From Pseudalkalibacillus hwajinpoensis (GTDB lineage Bacteria > Bacillota > Bacilli > Bacillales > Guptibacillaceae): 64,000 nt of DNA. Within the stretch, counting starts at the first letter, position 1; each line of letters begins with the position of its first letter. Below, one piece after another: positions 34,512-44,173 of the stretch. Both the position numbers and the translations under genes were made by a program. The notes under the pieces were generated by a model. It was not told the origin of the DNA. It worked only from the letters and a program-made list of their open reading frames with translations, and made no database searches. Where the stretch lies: NCBI RefSeq assembly GCF_039851965.1, contig NZ_CP156674.1, forward strand, positions 1,240,001 to 1,304,000, in the 5' to 3' direction.

Positions 34512-35969
34512 GTGACCACCCAACCCTATAATAAAGTACTAATCGCAGCGCTATTGCTTGCGGGTTCATTTATCACAATTCTAAATCAGACGTTAATGAT
34601 TACGGCGATACCTCCGATCATGGAGGAAATGAATATTACCGCTAACACTGCACAGTGGCTGACAACAGTGTTTATGCTTGTAAATGGAGTTATGATTCCG
34701 ATCAGTGCCTTTTTACTTGAACGATTTACGACGAGGCAATTGTTCATTGTGGCAATGAGCATCTTTGCAGTTGGGACTGTTGTTGGAGGAATTGCGCCTA
34801 ACTTTGGCATGTTGCTTTTAGGACGGGTGATTCAATCCGCAGGTGCTGGAGTTATGTTGCCATTGATGCAAACGGTGTTCCTTATGATCTTTCCTATAAA
34901 CAAACGCGGAGCTGCGATGGGCTATATCGGTCTTGTCATATCATTCGCTCCTGCTATTGGACCTGCGCTGTCTGGTTGGATGACAGCGAACTATTCCTGG
35001 CGCTTGCTTTTTTGGGCAATCCTACCCCTTGCGCTTATCATCATAGTTGTTGCGCATTTCATTATGAAAAATGTAACAGAGCTTACGCATCCTAAAGTGG
35101 ATCCATTATCTATTATTCTCTCATCTATCGGATTCGGTGGATTGCTTTATGCCTTCACGAGCGCAGGGAATTACGGATGGGATAGTATGAGAACAATCGT
35201 GGTCCTACTTGTTGGACTAATTACTCTTACCATATTCATCATGCGACAATTACGTATGGCTCATCCAATGCTTGAATTCAGGGTATTTAAAGACAAAATC
35301 TTTACCATTACGACGATTATCGGAATGATCTTGTTCCTTGGATTAATTGGTGCGGAAACGTTAATTCCGCTATACATGCAAAATATGAGAGATTTTACTG
35401 CCTTTGAATCAGGACTAGTTCTTTTACCTGGTGCCGTGATTACGGCATTCATGTCACCAATTACAGGACGTATCTTTGATCGGATTGGCGCACGATTGCT
35501 GGCGATTGTGGGTCTAACAATTGTGACAGCATCAACAATAGGCTTTTCATTCCTAGATACCTCAACGACCCTAACCTTTTTAACAATTATGTATGCGATT
35601 CGCATGTTCGGGTTATCTATGGTGATGATGCCAGTTACTACTGCTGGTTTGAATCAGCTTCCTAAGCATTTAATCGCACATGGGGCTGCTATGAATAATA
35701 CGATGCGCCAGATTGCTGCATCAGTTGGTACTGCGATCCTTGTAACCGTCATGACAACGACAGCTCAAAACGTTGAAGCGCAGCCATCGATTTCACGCCC
35801 TGATATCTACGGGGTGAACGTTGCATTTATAGTCATTCTTGGAATTTCGATCGTAGGACTCATATTATCGTTCTATATTAAAAAGAACGAGCCTCATAAG
35901 GAAGACGAGAAATCGCATGAGCTCCCACATAGGCATGAAGAAAGTCATGCTAAATCAGTGAATATGTAA
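34512..35969 (+). CDS. DHA2 family MFS multidrug exporter (EmrB/LmrB type)
   Basis: A 485-aa proton-drug antiporter with about 14 helices. The N-terminus ALLLAGSFITILNQTLMITA, motif A-like ERFTTRQLFI, motif C PAIGPALSGWM near residue 150 and LIPLYMQNMRDFTAFESGLV are family hallmarks. The C-terminal tail is hydrophilic and His-rich (SHELPHRHEESHAKSV). Start is GTG 34512, with AGAGGAGGTTATGAG upstream. Substrate unknown; no regulatory gene is adjacent. Confidence 0.9.
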   Translation: MTTQPYNKVLIAALLLAGSFITILNQTLMITAIPPIMEEMNITANTAQWLTTVFMLVNGVMIPISAFLLERFTTRQLFIVAMSIFAVGTVVGGIAPNFGMLLLGRVIQSAGAGVMLPLMQTVFLMIFPINKRGAAMGYIGLVISFAPAIGPALSGWMTANYSWRLLFWAILPLALIIIVVAHFIMKNVTELTHPKVDPLSIILSSIGFGGLLYAFTSAGNYGWDSMRTIVVLLVGLITLTIFIMRQLRMAHPMLEFRVFKDKIFTITTIIGMILFLGLIGAETLIPLYMQNMRDFTAFESGLVLLPGAVITAFMSPITGRIFDRIGARLLAIVGLTIVTASTIGFSFLDTSTTLTFLTIMYAIRMFGLSMVMMPVTTAGLNQLPKHLIAHGAAMNNTMRQIAASVGTAILVTVMTTTAQNVEAQPSISRPDIYGVNVAFIVILGISIVGLILSFYIKKNEPHKEDEKSHELPHRHEESHAKSVNM

Positions 35970-36030
35970 TGATAAACCTCGTTTGATTAGCCTTAATTAA
36001 CTTAATTAACGCTTAAAGAAAAACGCTCAG

Positions 36031-36055
36031 AATAAGTTCTGGGCATTTTTTTCAA
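36031..36055 (+). terminator. Terminator of the MFS exporter gene
   Basis: GCTCAGAA-TAAG-TTCTGGGC followed by ATTTTTTTC (one mismatch in the stem). A repeated TTAATTAAC motif lies just before it. Confidence 0.8.
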
Positions 36056-36175
36056 TCCTACTTTATTTAGAATGAGGGTTTCCCCTCTGTACTTAATGGG
36101 AGAAAGGTATATTCATCTTAAAAGGAAACGATTACACTTAAATTATGGACTTTCTATAAATGTGAGGTGAAGAAT

Positions 36176-37786
36176 ATGCTAAAATTCCGTTTGAAATTAA
36201 GCACAGTCATTATTTTATTTGTTTGTGCTGTGGTTACACTATCTCTATTAATAACAGATCTATTGATAACGAATACAACGAGTGATTCAATTGAAAAGCA
36301 GTTGGAGAATAAAGCAATTACCGTATCCAGGACAATTGCGGAATCCCAGATCGTTAAAGAGGGTTTAAGCAACACAGGTACAGGTGATGTAAGTATTCAA
36401 GAATATACTACAACCATTCAAGAGGCTTCAGATGTTTTATTTATTGTAGTGATGGATATGAAGGGCATACGTCAATCACATCCTGACGTCAAGAAAATTG
36501 GTAAGGCTTTTGTCGGTGGAGATGAAGAAAGAGCGCTAAACGGAGAAGAATACATTTCAAGATCTACAGGAACATTAGGAAAATCATTACGTGCTTTCAC
36601 ACCTATTTATAACAAAAACAGCACTCAAATCGGTGCTGTATCCGTTGGGATATCCTTACAGGCAGTTGAAGCTTCCATTCAACAAAGCCACCGCAAAATT
36701 CTCATCGGCTCATCCGTTGGAGTCTTAATTGGTATTATTGGTGCTTTTTTGTTAGCCAGATACATAAAAACTAGTTTATTCGGTTTAGAGCCATATGCTA
36801 TTGCACGTATCCATGAGGAACGAAACACCATGCTACATTCTGTGCATGAGGGTATTATTGCAATTGATCGAGAAGGAATGATTATTCTCGTTAATAAATC
36901 AGCTAGACGCATCTTTAAACAAGCGAGTCTTATGGATAATGAGCCTATTGGAATGAAGATTAACGATTTTTTACCTGGCACCCTGCTCGAAACCGTGTTA
37001 GATAATAAGGAAGCAGAACTGGATCAAGAGCAAACCATAAACGGTGTTTCGATCATCACTAACCGTGTTCCCCTTAACGTGAATGGCCAGGTAGTTGGGG
37101 CTATTGCTACTTTTCGAGATAAAACAGAAGTTAATCACCTGGCAAAGCAACTCACTGGAGTACAGATGTATGCTGATACGTTGCGAGCACAATCTCATGA
37201 GTTTATGAATCAATTACATGTACTACTTGGCTTGATTAAGATGGAAGACTATGATGAAGTTAATCATTTTATTAGCAAGCTAGTTAATCATCAAACACAT
37301 GAAGTAGGAAGTGTAACAAAGCACATTAAGGATCCTGTATTTGCAGGATTTATTTTGGGGAAAATGAGCTATGCTAGAGAATCTCATGTTCAGTTGACGA
37401 TCCATTGTGAAACAGAGATTCCACAGCCTGAACGACCTGAAGTAACCCATGAGCTTATCACTATACTGGGGAACGTAATAGATAATGCAATAGATAGTGT
37501 AGGTAAGCGTGAGCGAAAAGAAATAAGTATTGCTCTTTCCTACATTGATGACCTCTTAAGCATGACCGTAAGTGATACAGGAGTAGGTATACCAGAGGAT
37601 AAACAAGATGACATATTCCTTAAAGGTCACACAACAAAAGATGGAAATCACAGAGGATTTGGACTGTATCTTACAAAGCGAAGTATTGATAACTTAAAGG
37701 GTTCAATTGATGTGGAATCAGTTACTAGTGTGGGTACGACATTTTCGCTCATTGTTCCTTACGACCAGGGAGATGAAATAAGATGA
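36176..37786 (+). CDS. citS: Sensor histidine kinase of the CitS/DcuS family
   Basis: A 536-aa membrane kinase. First helix at about residues 9-29, extracytoplasmic Cache/PDC domain (RQSHPDVKKIGKAF, FTPIYNKNSTQIGAVSVGIS) to about 170, second helix near 180-200, a PAS domain, the CitA-type phosphoacceptor region SHEFMNQLHVLLGLI and the HATPase domain with NVIDNAIDSV, DTGVGIP and GFGLYLTKR. It probably senses citrate or another di/tricarboxylate because the RR and a 2-hydroxycarboxylate transporter follow. ATG 36176 is preceded by GAGGTGAAGA. Overlaps the regulator gene by 4 bp. Confidence 0.88.
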   Translation: MLKFRLKLSTVIILFVCAVVTLSLLITDLLITNTTSDSIEKQLENKAITVSRTIAESQIVKEGLSNTGTGDVSIQEYTTTIQEASDVLFIVVMDMKGIRQSHPDVKKIGKAFVGGDEERALNGEEYISRSTGTLGKSLRAFTPIYNKNSTQIGAVSVGISLQAVEASIQQSHRKILIGSSVGVLIGIIGAFLLARYIKTSLFGLEPYAIARIHEERNTMLHSVHEGIIAIDREGMIILVNKSARRIFKQASLMDNEPIGMKINDFLPGTLLETVLDNKEAELDQEQTINGVSIITNRVPLNVNGQVVGAIATFRDKTEVNHLAKQLTGVQMYADTLRAQSHEFMNQLHVLLGLIKMEDYDEVNHFISKLVNHQTHEVGSVTKHIKDPVFAGFILGKMSYARESHVQLTIHCETEIPQPERPEVTHELITILGNVIDNAIDSVGKRERKEISIALSYIDDLLSMTVSDTGVGIPEDKQDDIFLKGHTTKDGNHRGFGLYLTKRSIDNLKGSIDVESVTSVGTTFSLIVPYDQGDEIR

Positions 37787-38511
37787 TTCATGTGATGATT
37801 ATAGAAGATGACCCGATGGTAGCACAGTTAAATAAGAGATATGTGGAAGAAGTAGATGGCTTCACTGTTAGCTGTATATCTTACAATTCTGATGAAGCAA
37901 TTTCGAATTTATCTATAATAGAATTAGACCTGATCCTATTAGATGTCTATTTGCCCGGCATGAATGGATTAGAATTACTTAAGTTAATTAGAGAAAGAAA
38001 TCAAGATGTCGATGTTATCTTAATTACAGCTGCTTCTGAAATAAATCAGATTCAGCAAGCATTACGTCTTGGTGCAATCGATTATTTAATTAAACCTTTT
38101 GACTTCGACCGTTTTCAGGAAGCCCTTCTTAAGTATAAGAACAATTACTATAGACTTAACGAGAAAAATAAGGTGAATCAAGAAGAGCTTGACCATATGC
38201 TCCATATCAATCAACAGCATGCTGAAAAGTTACATGAACAATCGATCGCTCACTCTTTACCAAAGGGTTTAACCAAAAACACTCTTAATACAATTAACCA
38301 AACTATACTTTCCCTTCCAACTGCTCAGTTTTCAACAGAAGATATTGCACATACAGCTAATATCTCAAGAGTCTCTGTTCGAAAATATTTAAAATTTCTA
38401 AGGGGAATTGGCTACTTAGAAGAATCTCTCACATATGGAGTTGGTAGACCAATTTATCAATATGCGCTAAACCCAGCTAATCGGCATTCTATCGATCCCT
38501 ACCTGGATTAA
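37783..38511 (+). CDS. citT: Response regulator of the CitT/DctR family
   Basis: A 242-aa protein: CheY-like receiver with phosphoacceptor Asp54 (ILLDVYLPG), acidic pair Asp9/Asp10 and Lys104 (YLIKPF), followed by a C-terminal winged HTH (FSTEDIAHTANISRVSVRKY). It overlaps the kinase gene by 4 bp. By analogy with B. subtilis CitST it would activate the adjacent transporter gene (inference); a terminator separates the two. Confidence 0.88.
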   Translation: MIHVMIIEDDPMVAQLNKRYVEEVDGFTVSCISYNSDEAISNLSIIELDLILLDVYLPGMNGLELLKLIRERNQDVDVILITAASEINQIQQALRLGAIDYLIKPFDFDRFQEALLKYKNNYYRLNEKNKVNQEELDHMLHINQQHAEKLHEQSIAHSLPKGLTKNTLNTINQTILSLPTAQFSTEDIAHTANISRVSVRKYLKFLRGIGYLEESLTYGVGRPIYQYALNPANRHSIDPYLD

Positions 38512-38512
38512 G

Positions 38513-38536
38513 CAACCTTAATTGGTTGCTTTTTTT
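38513..38536 (+). terminator. Terminator of the sensor/regulator operon
   Basis: GCAACC-TTAATT-GGTTGC followed by seven T, directly after the stop codon. Confidence 0.85.
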
Positions 38537-38608
38537 AATTACATTACTATCAATAGTTACATAACGTGTGAATTTTCAGTCAACTCTTTTATTATGAAAC
38601 TATCGAAA

Positions 38609-38622
38609 TGTAAGCGGTTACT
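38609..38622 (+). promoter_or_regulatory. cre site upstream of the citrate/malate transporter gene
   Basis: TGTAAGCGGTTACT matches cre TGNAANCGNWWNCA at all but the last base, about 40 bp before the transporter start. Suggests CcpA repression in the presence of glucose, as for citM in Bacillus. Confidence 0.6.
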
Positions 38623-38661
38623 AATCCCTGTCGTTATACCTATTAAAAAGGAGTGATCCAA

Positions 38662-39990
38662 TTGGCTCAAACAGCTCAAGAGCTTACTTACGATCGTCAG
38701 ACAGAATCTGAATCTCATGGAGAGAAACACGAGAAAAAGTCCATTAAGATTTTTGGTATCCCCCTATTATGGTTTAGTCTTTTTACCGCAATAACAGTCA
38801 TCAGTCTATATACTGGCAACCTCCCTGGAGGAATGATTGGAAGCTTGTTGATTATGATCGTCCTTGGGGAATTATTAGGTTGGATTGGAGATCACACGCC
38901 AATTGTCAAAACCTATCTAGGAGGAGGTGCAATCGTTGCAATTTTCGGGGCCGCCTTCCTCGTTTATGAAGGGTGGCTTCCTGAAACCTCTGTCGCTACC
39001 ATGACAACGTTTATGAAAGATGGTGGATTTCTAAACTTTTATATCGCTGCTTTGATCACCGGAAGTATTCTTGGAATGAATAAGAACATCCTGATAAAAG
39101 TAGGCTTGCGTTACTTTTTACCTATTATGGGTGCGGTCTTAGGAGCGATCATTGTTTCCGGTATATTAGGTTCCCTTGTTGGATTTTCACTACGAGACGC
39201 TATACTTGTTATTACAATGCCAATCATGGGGGGCGGTATGGGAGCCGGGGCCGTTCCCATGAGTCAAGTTTATTCCGAGTTAATGGGCAATGATCCTGCT
39301 TATTATATCTCTATGCTCGTGCCTGCTCTTGCACTTGGTAATGTTTTTGCTATCGTTCTTGCTAGTATGCTTAATCTGCTCGGTAAAAAAGTCCCTTCAC
39401 TTACTGGAAACGGTCAATTGATTCATGGGTTTAATTACAAGGAAGAGAAACATACCTACGACATACAAAAAATGGGAATTGGATTACTTGCTGCTATTAC
39501 CTTCTTTGCAGTTGGAGGTTTACTTGGAGATGTTATCCCTCTTCATCCCTATGCATTAATGATTATTGTCGTTGCAATAGCCAAGATCGCTGATATTATT
39601 CCAAAGAACGTGATCGACGGGGCAAGTCAGTGGTATAAATTTGTTGCTAGCAACTGGACACTCGCATTATTATTTGGGATCGGTATTGCCTATACTGATT
39701 TAAACACCGTCCTTGAAGCATTAACTCTACAATACATTCTAACGGTATTCGGTGTAGTGCTTGGCGCGATCATTGGTGCCGGATTGATTGGGAAAATGGT
39801 TGGTTTCTATCCAATCGAAGCAGCAATCACAGCTGGATTATGTATGGCTAATATGGGAGGAACCGGTGATGTTGCGGTTTTATCAGCAGCTAGAAGAATG
39901 GAACTAATGCCATTCGCTCAGATTTCTTCACGTTTAGGCGGCGCCTTAATTCTTCTATTAGCTGGTTTGATTATCCCATTCCTTGCTTGA
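38662..39990 (+). CDS. 2-hydroxycarboxylate transporter (citrate/malate symporter, CimH type)
   Basis: A 442-aa secondary transporter of the 2HCT family with a hydrophilic N-terminus, the two reentrant-loop motifs GGGMGAGAVPMSQVY near residue 195 and GGTGDVAVLSAARRMELMPF near 400, and eleven or so helices. It takes up citrate, malate or lactate with protons or Na+. The start is TTG 38662 because AAGGAG ends six bases before; a GTG three codons earlier lies in that sequence. Next to CitST-like genes and a cre site, so dicarboxylate-inducible and glucose-repressed is likely. Confidence 0.92.
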   Translation: MAQTAQELTYDRQTESESHGEKHEKKSIKIFGIPLLWFSLFTAITVISLYTGNLPGGMIGSLLIMIVLGELLGWIGDHTPIVKTYLGGGAIVAIFGAAFLVYEGWLPETSVATMTTFMKDGGFLNFYIAALITGSILGMNKNILIKVGLRYFLPIMGAVLGAIIVSGILGSLVGFSLRDAILVITMPIMGGGMGAGAVPMSQVYSELMGNDPAYYISMLVPALALGNVFAIVLASMLNLLGKKVPSLTGNGQLIHGFNYKEEKHTYDIQKMGIGLLAAITFFAVGGLLGDVIPLHPYALMIIVVAIAKIADIIPKNVIDGASQWYKFVASNWTLALLFGIGIAYTDLNTVLEALTLQYILTVFGVVLGAIIGAGLIGKMVGFYPIEAAITAGLCMANMGGTGDVAVLSAARRMELMPFAQISSRLGGALILLLAGLIIPFLA

Positions 39991-40022
39991 TCATGAAGAC
40001 TGATTCTACTTATAAATAAGCG

Positions 40023-40057
40023 ACTCCCACTATCTCTTCTATAGAAATAGTGGGAGT
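40023..40057 (+). terminator. Stem-loop after the 2HCT gene
   Basis: ACTCCCACTAT and ATAGTGGGAGT (11-bp perfect stem) between the 2HCT and AEC genes. The T-tract is weak (TAACTTATTTCTT), so partial termination. Confidence 0.65.
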
Positions 40058-40094
40058 TAACTTATTTCTTAAATCGGCAAATTTACTCAAAAAT

Positions 40095-41015
40095 GTGGTG
40101 AAGATCATCGAAGTCATCCTAATCGTCCTACCTGCTTTTATTATTTTTGGGATCGGATATATCGGTCAAAAGAAAATTGGATTTAACCGTAAATCTATTT
40201 CTACTGCTGCACTTTATTTAATGTACCCTTCCCTTGCGTTTCAGACATTTTATACGAATGAAATTACAATAGATTACGCTTATATCGTTCTATTCTGTTT
40301 ATCGCTTATGTTGATTCTAATCCTATTGGTTACAATTCTCTCAAAATTTAACTCCTGGCACCGCTCCAAGCACGCTGCACTGGTACTTTCAAGTGTATTT
40401 ATGAACAGCGGTAATTACGGAGTACCGATCATATTGTTCGCTTACGGTGAAGCAGGCGTTCATTACGCCATTATCATGATGGTCATCCAGTCTCTGTTAA
40501 TGAATACCGTTGGCCTTTACTACGCCTCGAAAGGAAGTACGATAGATCATACCTTGAAGGATTCTCTCATTAAAATTTCCAGGATGCCAATTAATCATGC
40601 CGTTATCCTTGGTGTATGCGTACAAATTTTTCAGGTAAAAGTGCCAGAATTCATCATGCAGGCGGTTAACCTTGTAGCTGACGCCACGATCCCCACGATC
40701 ATGCTCGTGCTCGGGATGCAACTCGCTTCTCTTACCAAAGGAAGTGTTAAGTTGAGAGACCTTTCAACAGTGTTCTCGATCAGAATAATCATTTCGCCTG
40801 CCATTGCCCTCATGCTAACAATGGCACTTGGCTTGAATACCATGCTAGCTAGTATATTAGTCGTTCTGGCATCCATGCCCACAGCCGCAAACACCACTAT
40901 GTACTCACTTGAATTTAATACTGAGCCTCAACTGGTTTCTTACAGTACACTTGTTACGACAGTCGCAAGTATCGTTACGGTACCGCTCATGTTATGGCTT
41001 GTAGGTGCCGTTTAG
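40095..41015 (+). CDS. AEC family transporter
   Basis: A 306-aa membrane protein of the auxin efflux carrier family, to which malate transporters belong. Ten helices; VLILVLPAFIIFGIGYIGQKK-like N-terminus (LPAFIIFGIGYIG), VFMNSGNYGVPIILFAYGE near residue 100, and MPTAANTTMYSLEF near the end are typical motifs. The start is probably GTG 40095 or 40098; the ribosome-binding site is poor and the open frame extends back into the stem-loop. Location after the 2HCT gene suggests an organic-acid substrate. Confidence 0.85.
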   Translation: MVKIIEVILIVLPAFIIFGIGYIGQKKIGFNRKSISTAALYLMYPSLAFQTFYTNEITIDYAYIVLFCLSLMLILILLVTILSKFNSWHRSKHAALVLSSVFMNSGNYGVPIILFAYGEAGVHYAIIMMVIQSLLMNTVGLYYASKGSTIDHTLKDSLIKISRMPINHAVILGVCVQIFQVKVPEFIMQAVNLVADATIPTIMLVLGMQLASLTKGSVKLRDLSTVFSIRIIISPAIALMLTMALGLNTMLASILVVLASMPTAANTTMYSLEFNTEPQLVSYSTLVTTVASIVTVPLMLWLVGAV

Positions 41016-41098
41016 TTTCGATACTTTTAATCACCTGGAGTATTGAGTTCCCTGACTTAGGACATACTGATATGTAATTTTAAGACAGGGATGATGAT

Positions 41099-41611
41099 AT
41101 GATCTATATTTATAATGATTATGGTGGGACTCATACCACTTCTCTTGCCGCAGCCTTTCACCTCCAAATATTAAAGCCTTCAACTCTGCCGCTATCCAAA
41201 GAGGAGATTCTGGCCGTTCCCTTTTTTAATAAATTAACGAAACAGGATGCCGGACGGCTGATTTATCATGGTAAGGATTCTGAAGGACACTCCGTATATA
41301 CGATTGGTAAGAAATCTTCTAAGCTTATCGTACCGGCATTAAGAGATATGAGCATGTTACTGTTTGAACATTTCCATGTGCAGGACCGCCTTGTGTTTTC
41401 AAATACTTCTCCGACGGTTCCCTTTGTCATGTCAATTGGTGGCGGATTATCACGAGGGCTTGGAATCGACTCGCTTGGAGTGCCTCTCTTAGTAAAAGGT
41501 GCAAAAAAATGCAGTCCATTAATTTATGACCTTGTGGAACATACCAAAAGGAAGTCACATCAAACAGAAGAAAAAGTGCTCATTTTAGAAAATCAGCACT
41601 TTAAAATCTAA
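41099..41611 (+). CDS. DUF3189 family protein
   Basis: A 170-aa protein starting IYIYNDYGGTHTTSLAAAFH and containing FFNKLTKQDAGRLIYHG and SIGGGLSRGLGIDSLG, the DUF3189 pattern. No biochemical function is known. AGGGATGAT precedes ATG. It stands between the citrate cluster and the MFS gene on the other strand. Confidence 0.8.
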   Translation: MIYIYNDYGGTHTTSLAAAFHLQILKPSTLPLSKEEILAVPFFNKLTKQDAGRLIYHGKDSEGHSVYTIGKKSSKLIVPALRDMSMLLFEHFHVQDRLVFSNTSPTVPFVMSIGGGLSRGLGIDSLGVPLLVKGAKKCSPLIYDLVEHTKRKSHQTEEKVLILENQHFKI

Positions 41612-41628
41612 ACACGGTCACAAGTTGA

Positions 41629-42864
41629 TTATTTTACAATCTCTCTCGCCTTATAGCTTCTATGATTAGATGGCAGGAATAGACTGATGAACACGGCAAC
41701 TGCAAAGATGAACATGATAATCACTCCGACAATCACACTGAAATGAATCGAAACAAGTTGCGCGAGTAATCCACATAGTATGATGACGAAGATTGTAAAT
41801 AGTGCTTCCACAAACCCAAATAAACTACCAATCCGCCCCATTATTTCTACGGGAATATTATTTTGATAAAAAGTGTAGAAGCCTGTATTCGCAAAAGCAA
41901 GTGAGAAGGAAAGTACAAAGCATCCAATCGCAGCCATCGAGAATTCAGTGGATATGGCAAATACCAAATAACCTAGAGCTAATAGAATGGACCCTAATCC
42001 CATAAGTAGAGAAGTAGATAGCTTCTTGACAAACAAGGTATTCATGATCGCTCCAACCAAAATTCCTCCTCCTGCAATGCTAACGAGTAAGCCGTAAGCG
42101 GTGTTCGTTAATTGTAAAACTTCTTTAGCGAAGGCTGCTTCAAGGGAGTCCACTCCCCATGTCATCACTGTCACTGCGCTAAAAAGAAAGTAAATGGTAA
42201 CAACGTATCTAGACCTTCGGCTAAAATCATTAACAACTCTCCAGTCTTCTCTTAAAGTAGCAATCGAGATTTTAACATTAGCCTCTCTAACAAACTCATC
42301 TCCTTCTATTTCCGGCAAACATCCAATCAGTATGCCAGCGATACATAGTGAAATGGCGTTCACATAAATGGCATGATCAGGTGTTCCGATCATAAACAGC
42401 AATCCGGCTATAGCAGGGCCTATTAAGAACGCTCCTGAATCAATTAAGCTACGAAATGAGTTAAAACGCTTTCTCTCATCAATTGGAATTAACTTAGTAA
42501 TATAAATCATTGATGTTGGGTGAAACATAGCGTTTGCCATATTAATGATCAAAACAAGCGCATAAATAAACCATAGGGATGACAGAAACGGCAAACAAAC
42601 GATTAAGGATGCTTGTAAAACATTTAAACCAATCATTAAATTTCTCTTTTTCATGCGATCAATCAAACTTCCTGACCAGCTGTTCGTGAAAAGAATGGCG
42701 AGAGGCTTAAGCAAATATAACCCAGTCACAGCAAGCGCTGAACCGGTTTGATCTAGAATAATTAAATTAAGCGCTATATGATAAACCCATCCCCCAACAT
42801 TCGATATTCCAATACAAGCTAGAACGATCGCATGGTACTTCCATATTTCAACAAACGCTCTCAT
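41629..42864 (-). CDS. MFS transporter under T-box control
   Basis: A 411-aa, 12-helix MFS permease. SLIDRMKKRNLMIGLNVLQA near residue 60 corresponds to motif A, and the centre has a cytoplasmic loop between helices 6 and 7. It resembles the multidrug/macrolide exporter branch (FYTFYQNNIPVEIMGRIGSL). The 5-prime leader (42903-43190) is a complete T-box riboswitch. T-box genes typically handle an amino acid or its tRNA, so this permease probably moves an amino acid, peptide or derivative, induced when the cognate tRNA is uncharged. Start ATG 42862-42864. Confidence 0.85.
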   Translation of the reverse strand: MRAFVEIWKYHAIVLACIGISNVGGWVYHIALNLIILDQTGSALAVTGLYLLKPLAILFTNSWSGSLIDRMKKRNLMIGLNVLQASLIVCLPFLSSLWFIYALVLIINMANAMFHPTSMIYITKLIPIDERKRFNSFRSLIDSGAFLIGPAIAGLLFMIGTPDHAIYVNAISLCIAGILIGCLPEIEGDEFVREANVKISIATLREDWRVVNDFSRRSRYVVTIYFLFSAVTVMTWGVDSLEAAFAKEVLQLTNTAYGLLVSIAGGGILVGAIMNTLFVKKLSTSLLMGLGSILLALGYLVFAISTEFSMAAIGCFVLSFSLAFANTGFYTFYQNNIPVEIMGRIGSLFGFVEALFTIFVIILCGLLAQLVSIHFSVIVGVIIMFIFAVAVFISLFLPSNHRSYKAREIVK

Positions 42865-42902
42865 TAATACCCAGCTCCAATCGCGATAAGTAGTATGAAT
42901 CC

Positions 42903-43190
42903 AAAAAAAATCTCACCCCCGGGACGTATAGTCCCGGGGGCGAGATTCCTTATCGCGGTGCCACCCCGGTTTAGTCATGTGTCGCCACATCACTCTTATC
43001 AGGTACGGCAGTAGTTGCTTATACCCTAGCTCTTTAACGGGAGCTCCCGTTACACCATCACCTGACTTAGGCTCCGATGCACTGCTCAGAGGCTTGTTTC
43101 AATAACATCATCCTAACTCCCTTCCAGCTTTCGGGAGCTCTCTGTGTAGGAATCCGTCATCTACTCTTCTCTTCATCGCGTTCTTGTTTG
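42903..43190 (-). ncRNA. T-box riboswitch upstream of the MFS transporter
   Basis: On the minus strand the leader has the stem I AGTA and AGAGAG elements (near 43164 and 43141), GCGATGA at the 5-prime base, the stem II/III region, and the T-box GGGTGGCACCGCG near 42954-42968. It ends in a GC-rich terminator with stem AATCTC(G/A)CCCCCGGGAC at 42909-42947 and eight T. Reading the specifier from the GAA of the S-turn gives ACA, CAA or AAC depending on the register (complement of 43093-43097), so Thr, Gln or Asn; I cannot choose. Orientation and structure are clear. Confidence 0.9.
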
Positions 43191-43272
43191 TTATATATTA
43201 CTAGAAAGGTAGTATAGATGTAAACAGAATCTTTAGAACTCCATTCAATTCTTTAATCCCCTCTCTTCGCAC

Positions 43273-43840
43273 TTAGAAATATTCCTTGTAGTTGTTAGCC
43301 ATCTCTTCTATATTGTCCTTATTAACTTTCATGAATTCTGTAACAACCGTTTCATTCCAGATCTCTTCGTCATCTGGAAAGTCAGTTAGTTCTTTTGAAA
43401 GTACATCAACCATATTGTCTCGTGTAATTACTAGGCTGGAATCCTGTAAATCAAAGATATATTCGTTTGCATTTGGGACTAGAATTGTTAAATACATCGC
43501 ATTAAAGTAGAAATTCTGATTCGTATCTTCTCCGTCATACCAGAACGAATCAACCTTTTCCTGGGAGAGAGATCCTTCCTTACTTCCGTATGTCACATGA
43601 ATGTTTTCGCCAGACAGGTCGAGGTGATTCACCGTTTCTCCTCCCGCTAATTTCGTGAGAATAGCTGAGACCCTGGAATTGTCACCTACGTAAGTGCCGC
43701 TGTATTCGGTGAACTCCTCCGCATTAACATCTCTTATTGTTTTAATTTCTTCATTCTCCGATGCACTTCCAATTGAACAGCCTGCCAGAAACATCATTTA
43801 GGCTCAGGCTAAGCATTACGATTTTATTTCGCTTCAACAT
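43273..43840 (-). pseudogene. DUF4825-like lipoprotein with a frameshift in the signal peptide
   Basis: A lipoprotein whose mature part contains YSGTYVGDNSRVSAIL and ENIHVTYGSKEGSLS, the DUF4825 pattern. From ATG 43838-43840 (GGAGTGTGGGG upstream) the frame encodes MLKRNKIVMLSLSL; an extra A in CTAAATG shifts it before MMFLAGC, the lipobox. The open frame 43797-43273 alone starts inside the signal peptide and lacks the positively charged N-terminus. Either a fresh mutation or a sequencing error. Confidence 0.8.
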
Positions 43841-43972
43841 CCCCACACTCCAAGTTCTTTTTATTCTCTCCAATTGTTTCTACGATTTATGAGCCATAAA
43901 TGTTTCACCATTTTCCGCTCCAATTTAAAGACAACTCTCAAGCCGAAAGTTGCCTAACGATTATCTATTAAG

Positions 43973-44173
43973 TTACTTCCCCAGGATGCGACTCATATCC
44001 ATATAGAGAATGTTCCACCTATGGCCATCCAGGTTTGAAAAGCCCGCACCGTAAATCAATTCCTGGCTTTCTGAGGATTCACCATAGATGTCTCCGCCTG
44101 CTTGAGTAACTTTTTGAACGAACACATCTACTTCTTCTCGACTGCCAGCGCTAGAAAGGTCATCTCCCCTCTC
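43973..44173 (-). pseudogene. VOC (glyoxalase-fold) protein C-terminal fragment
   Basis: The minus-strand frame reads DLSSAGSREEVDVFVQKV, then GDIYGESSES and YGAGFSNLDGHRWNILYMDM to TAA 43973-43975. These are the last ~60 residues of a VOC/PhnB-like protein. The N-terminal half is missing: upstream sequence belongs to the end of the next VOC gene. A truncated relict. Confidence 0.7.

Noticed and set aside
42903..42947. Terminator of a plus-strand gene
   Set aside because: The GC-rich stem has its T-tract on the minus-strand side and is preceded by a T-box; no plus-strand gene ends here.
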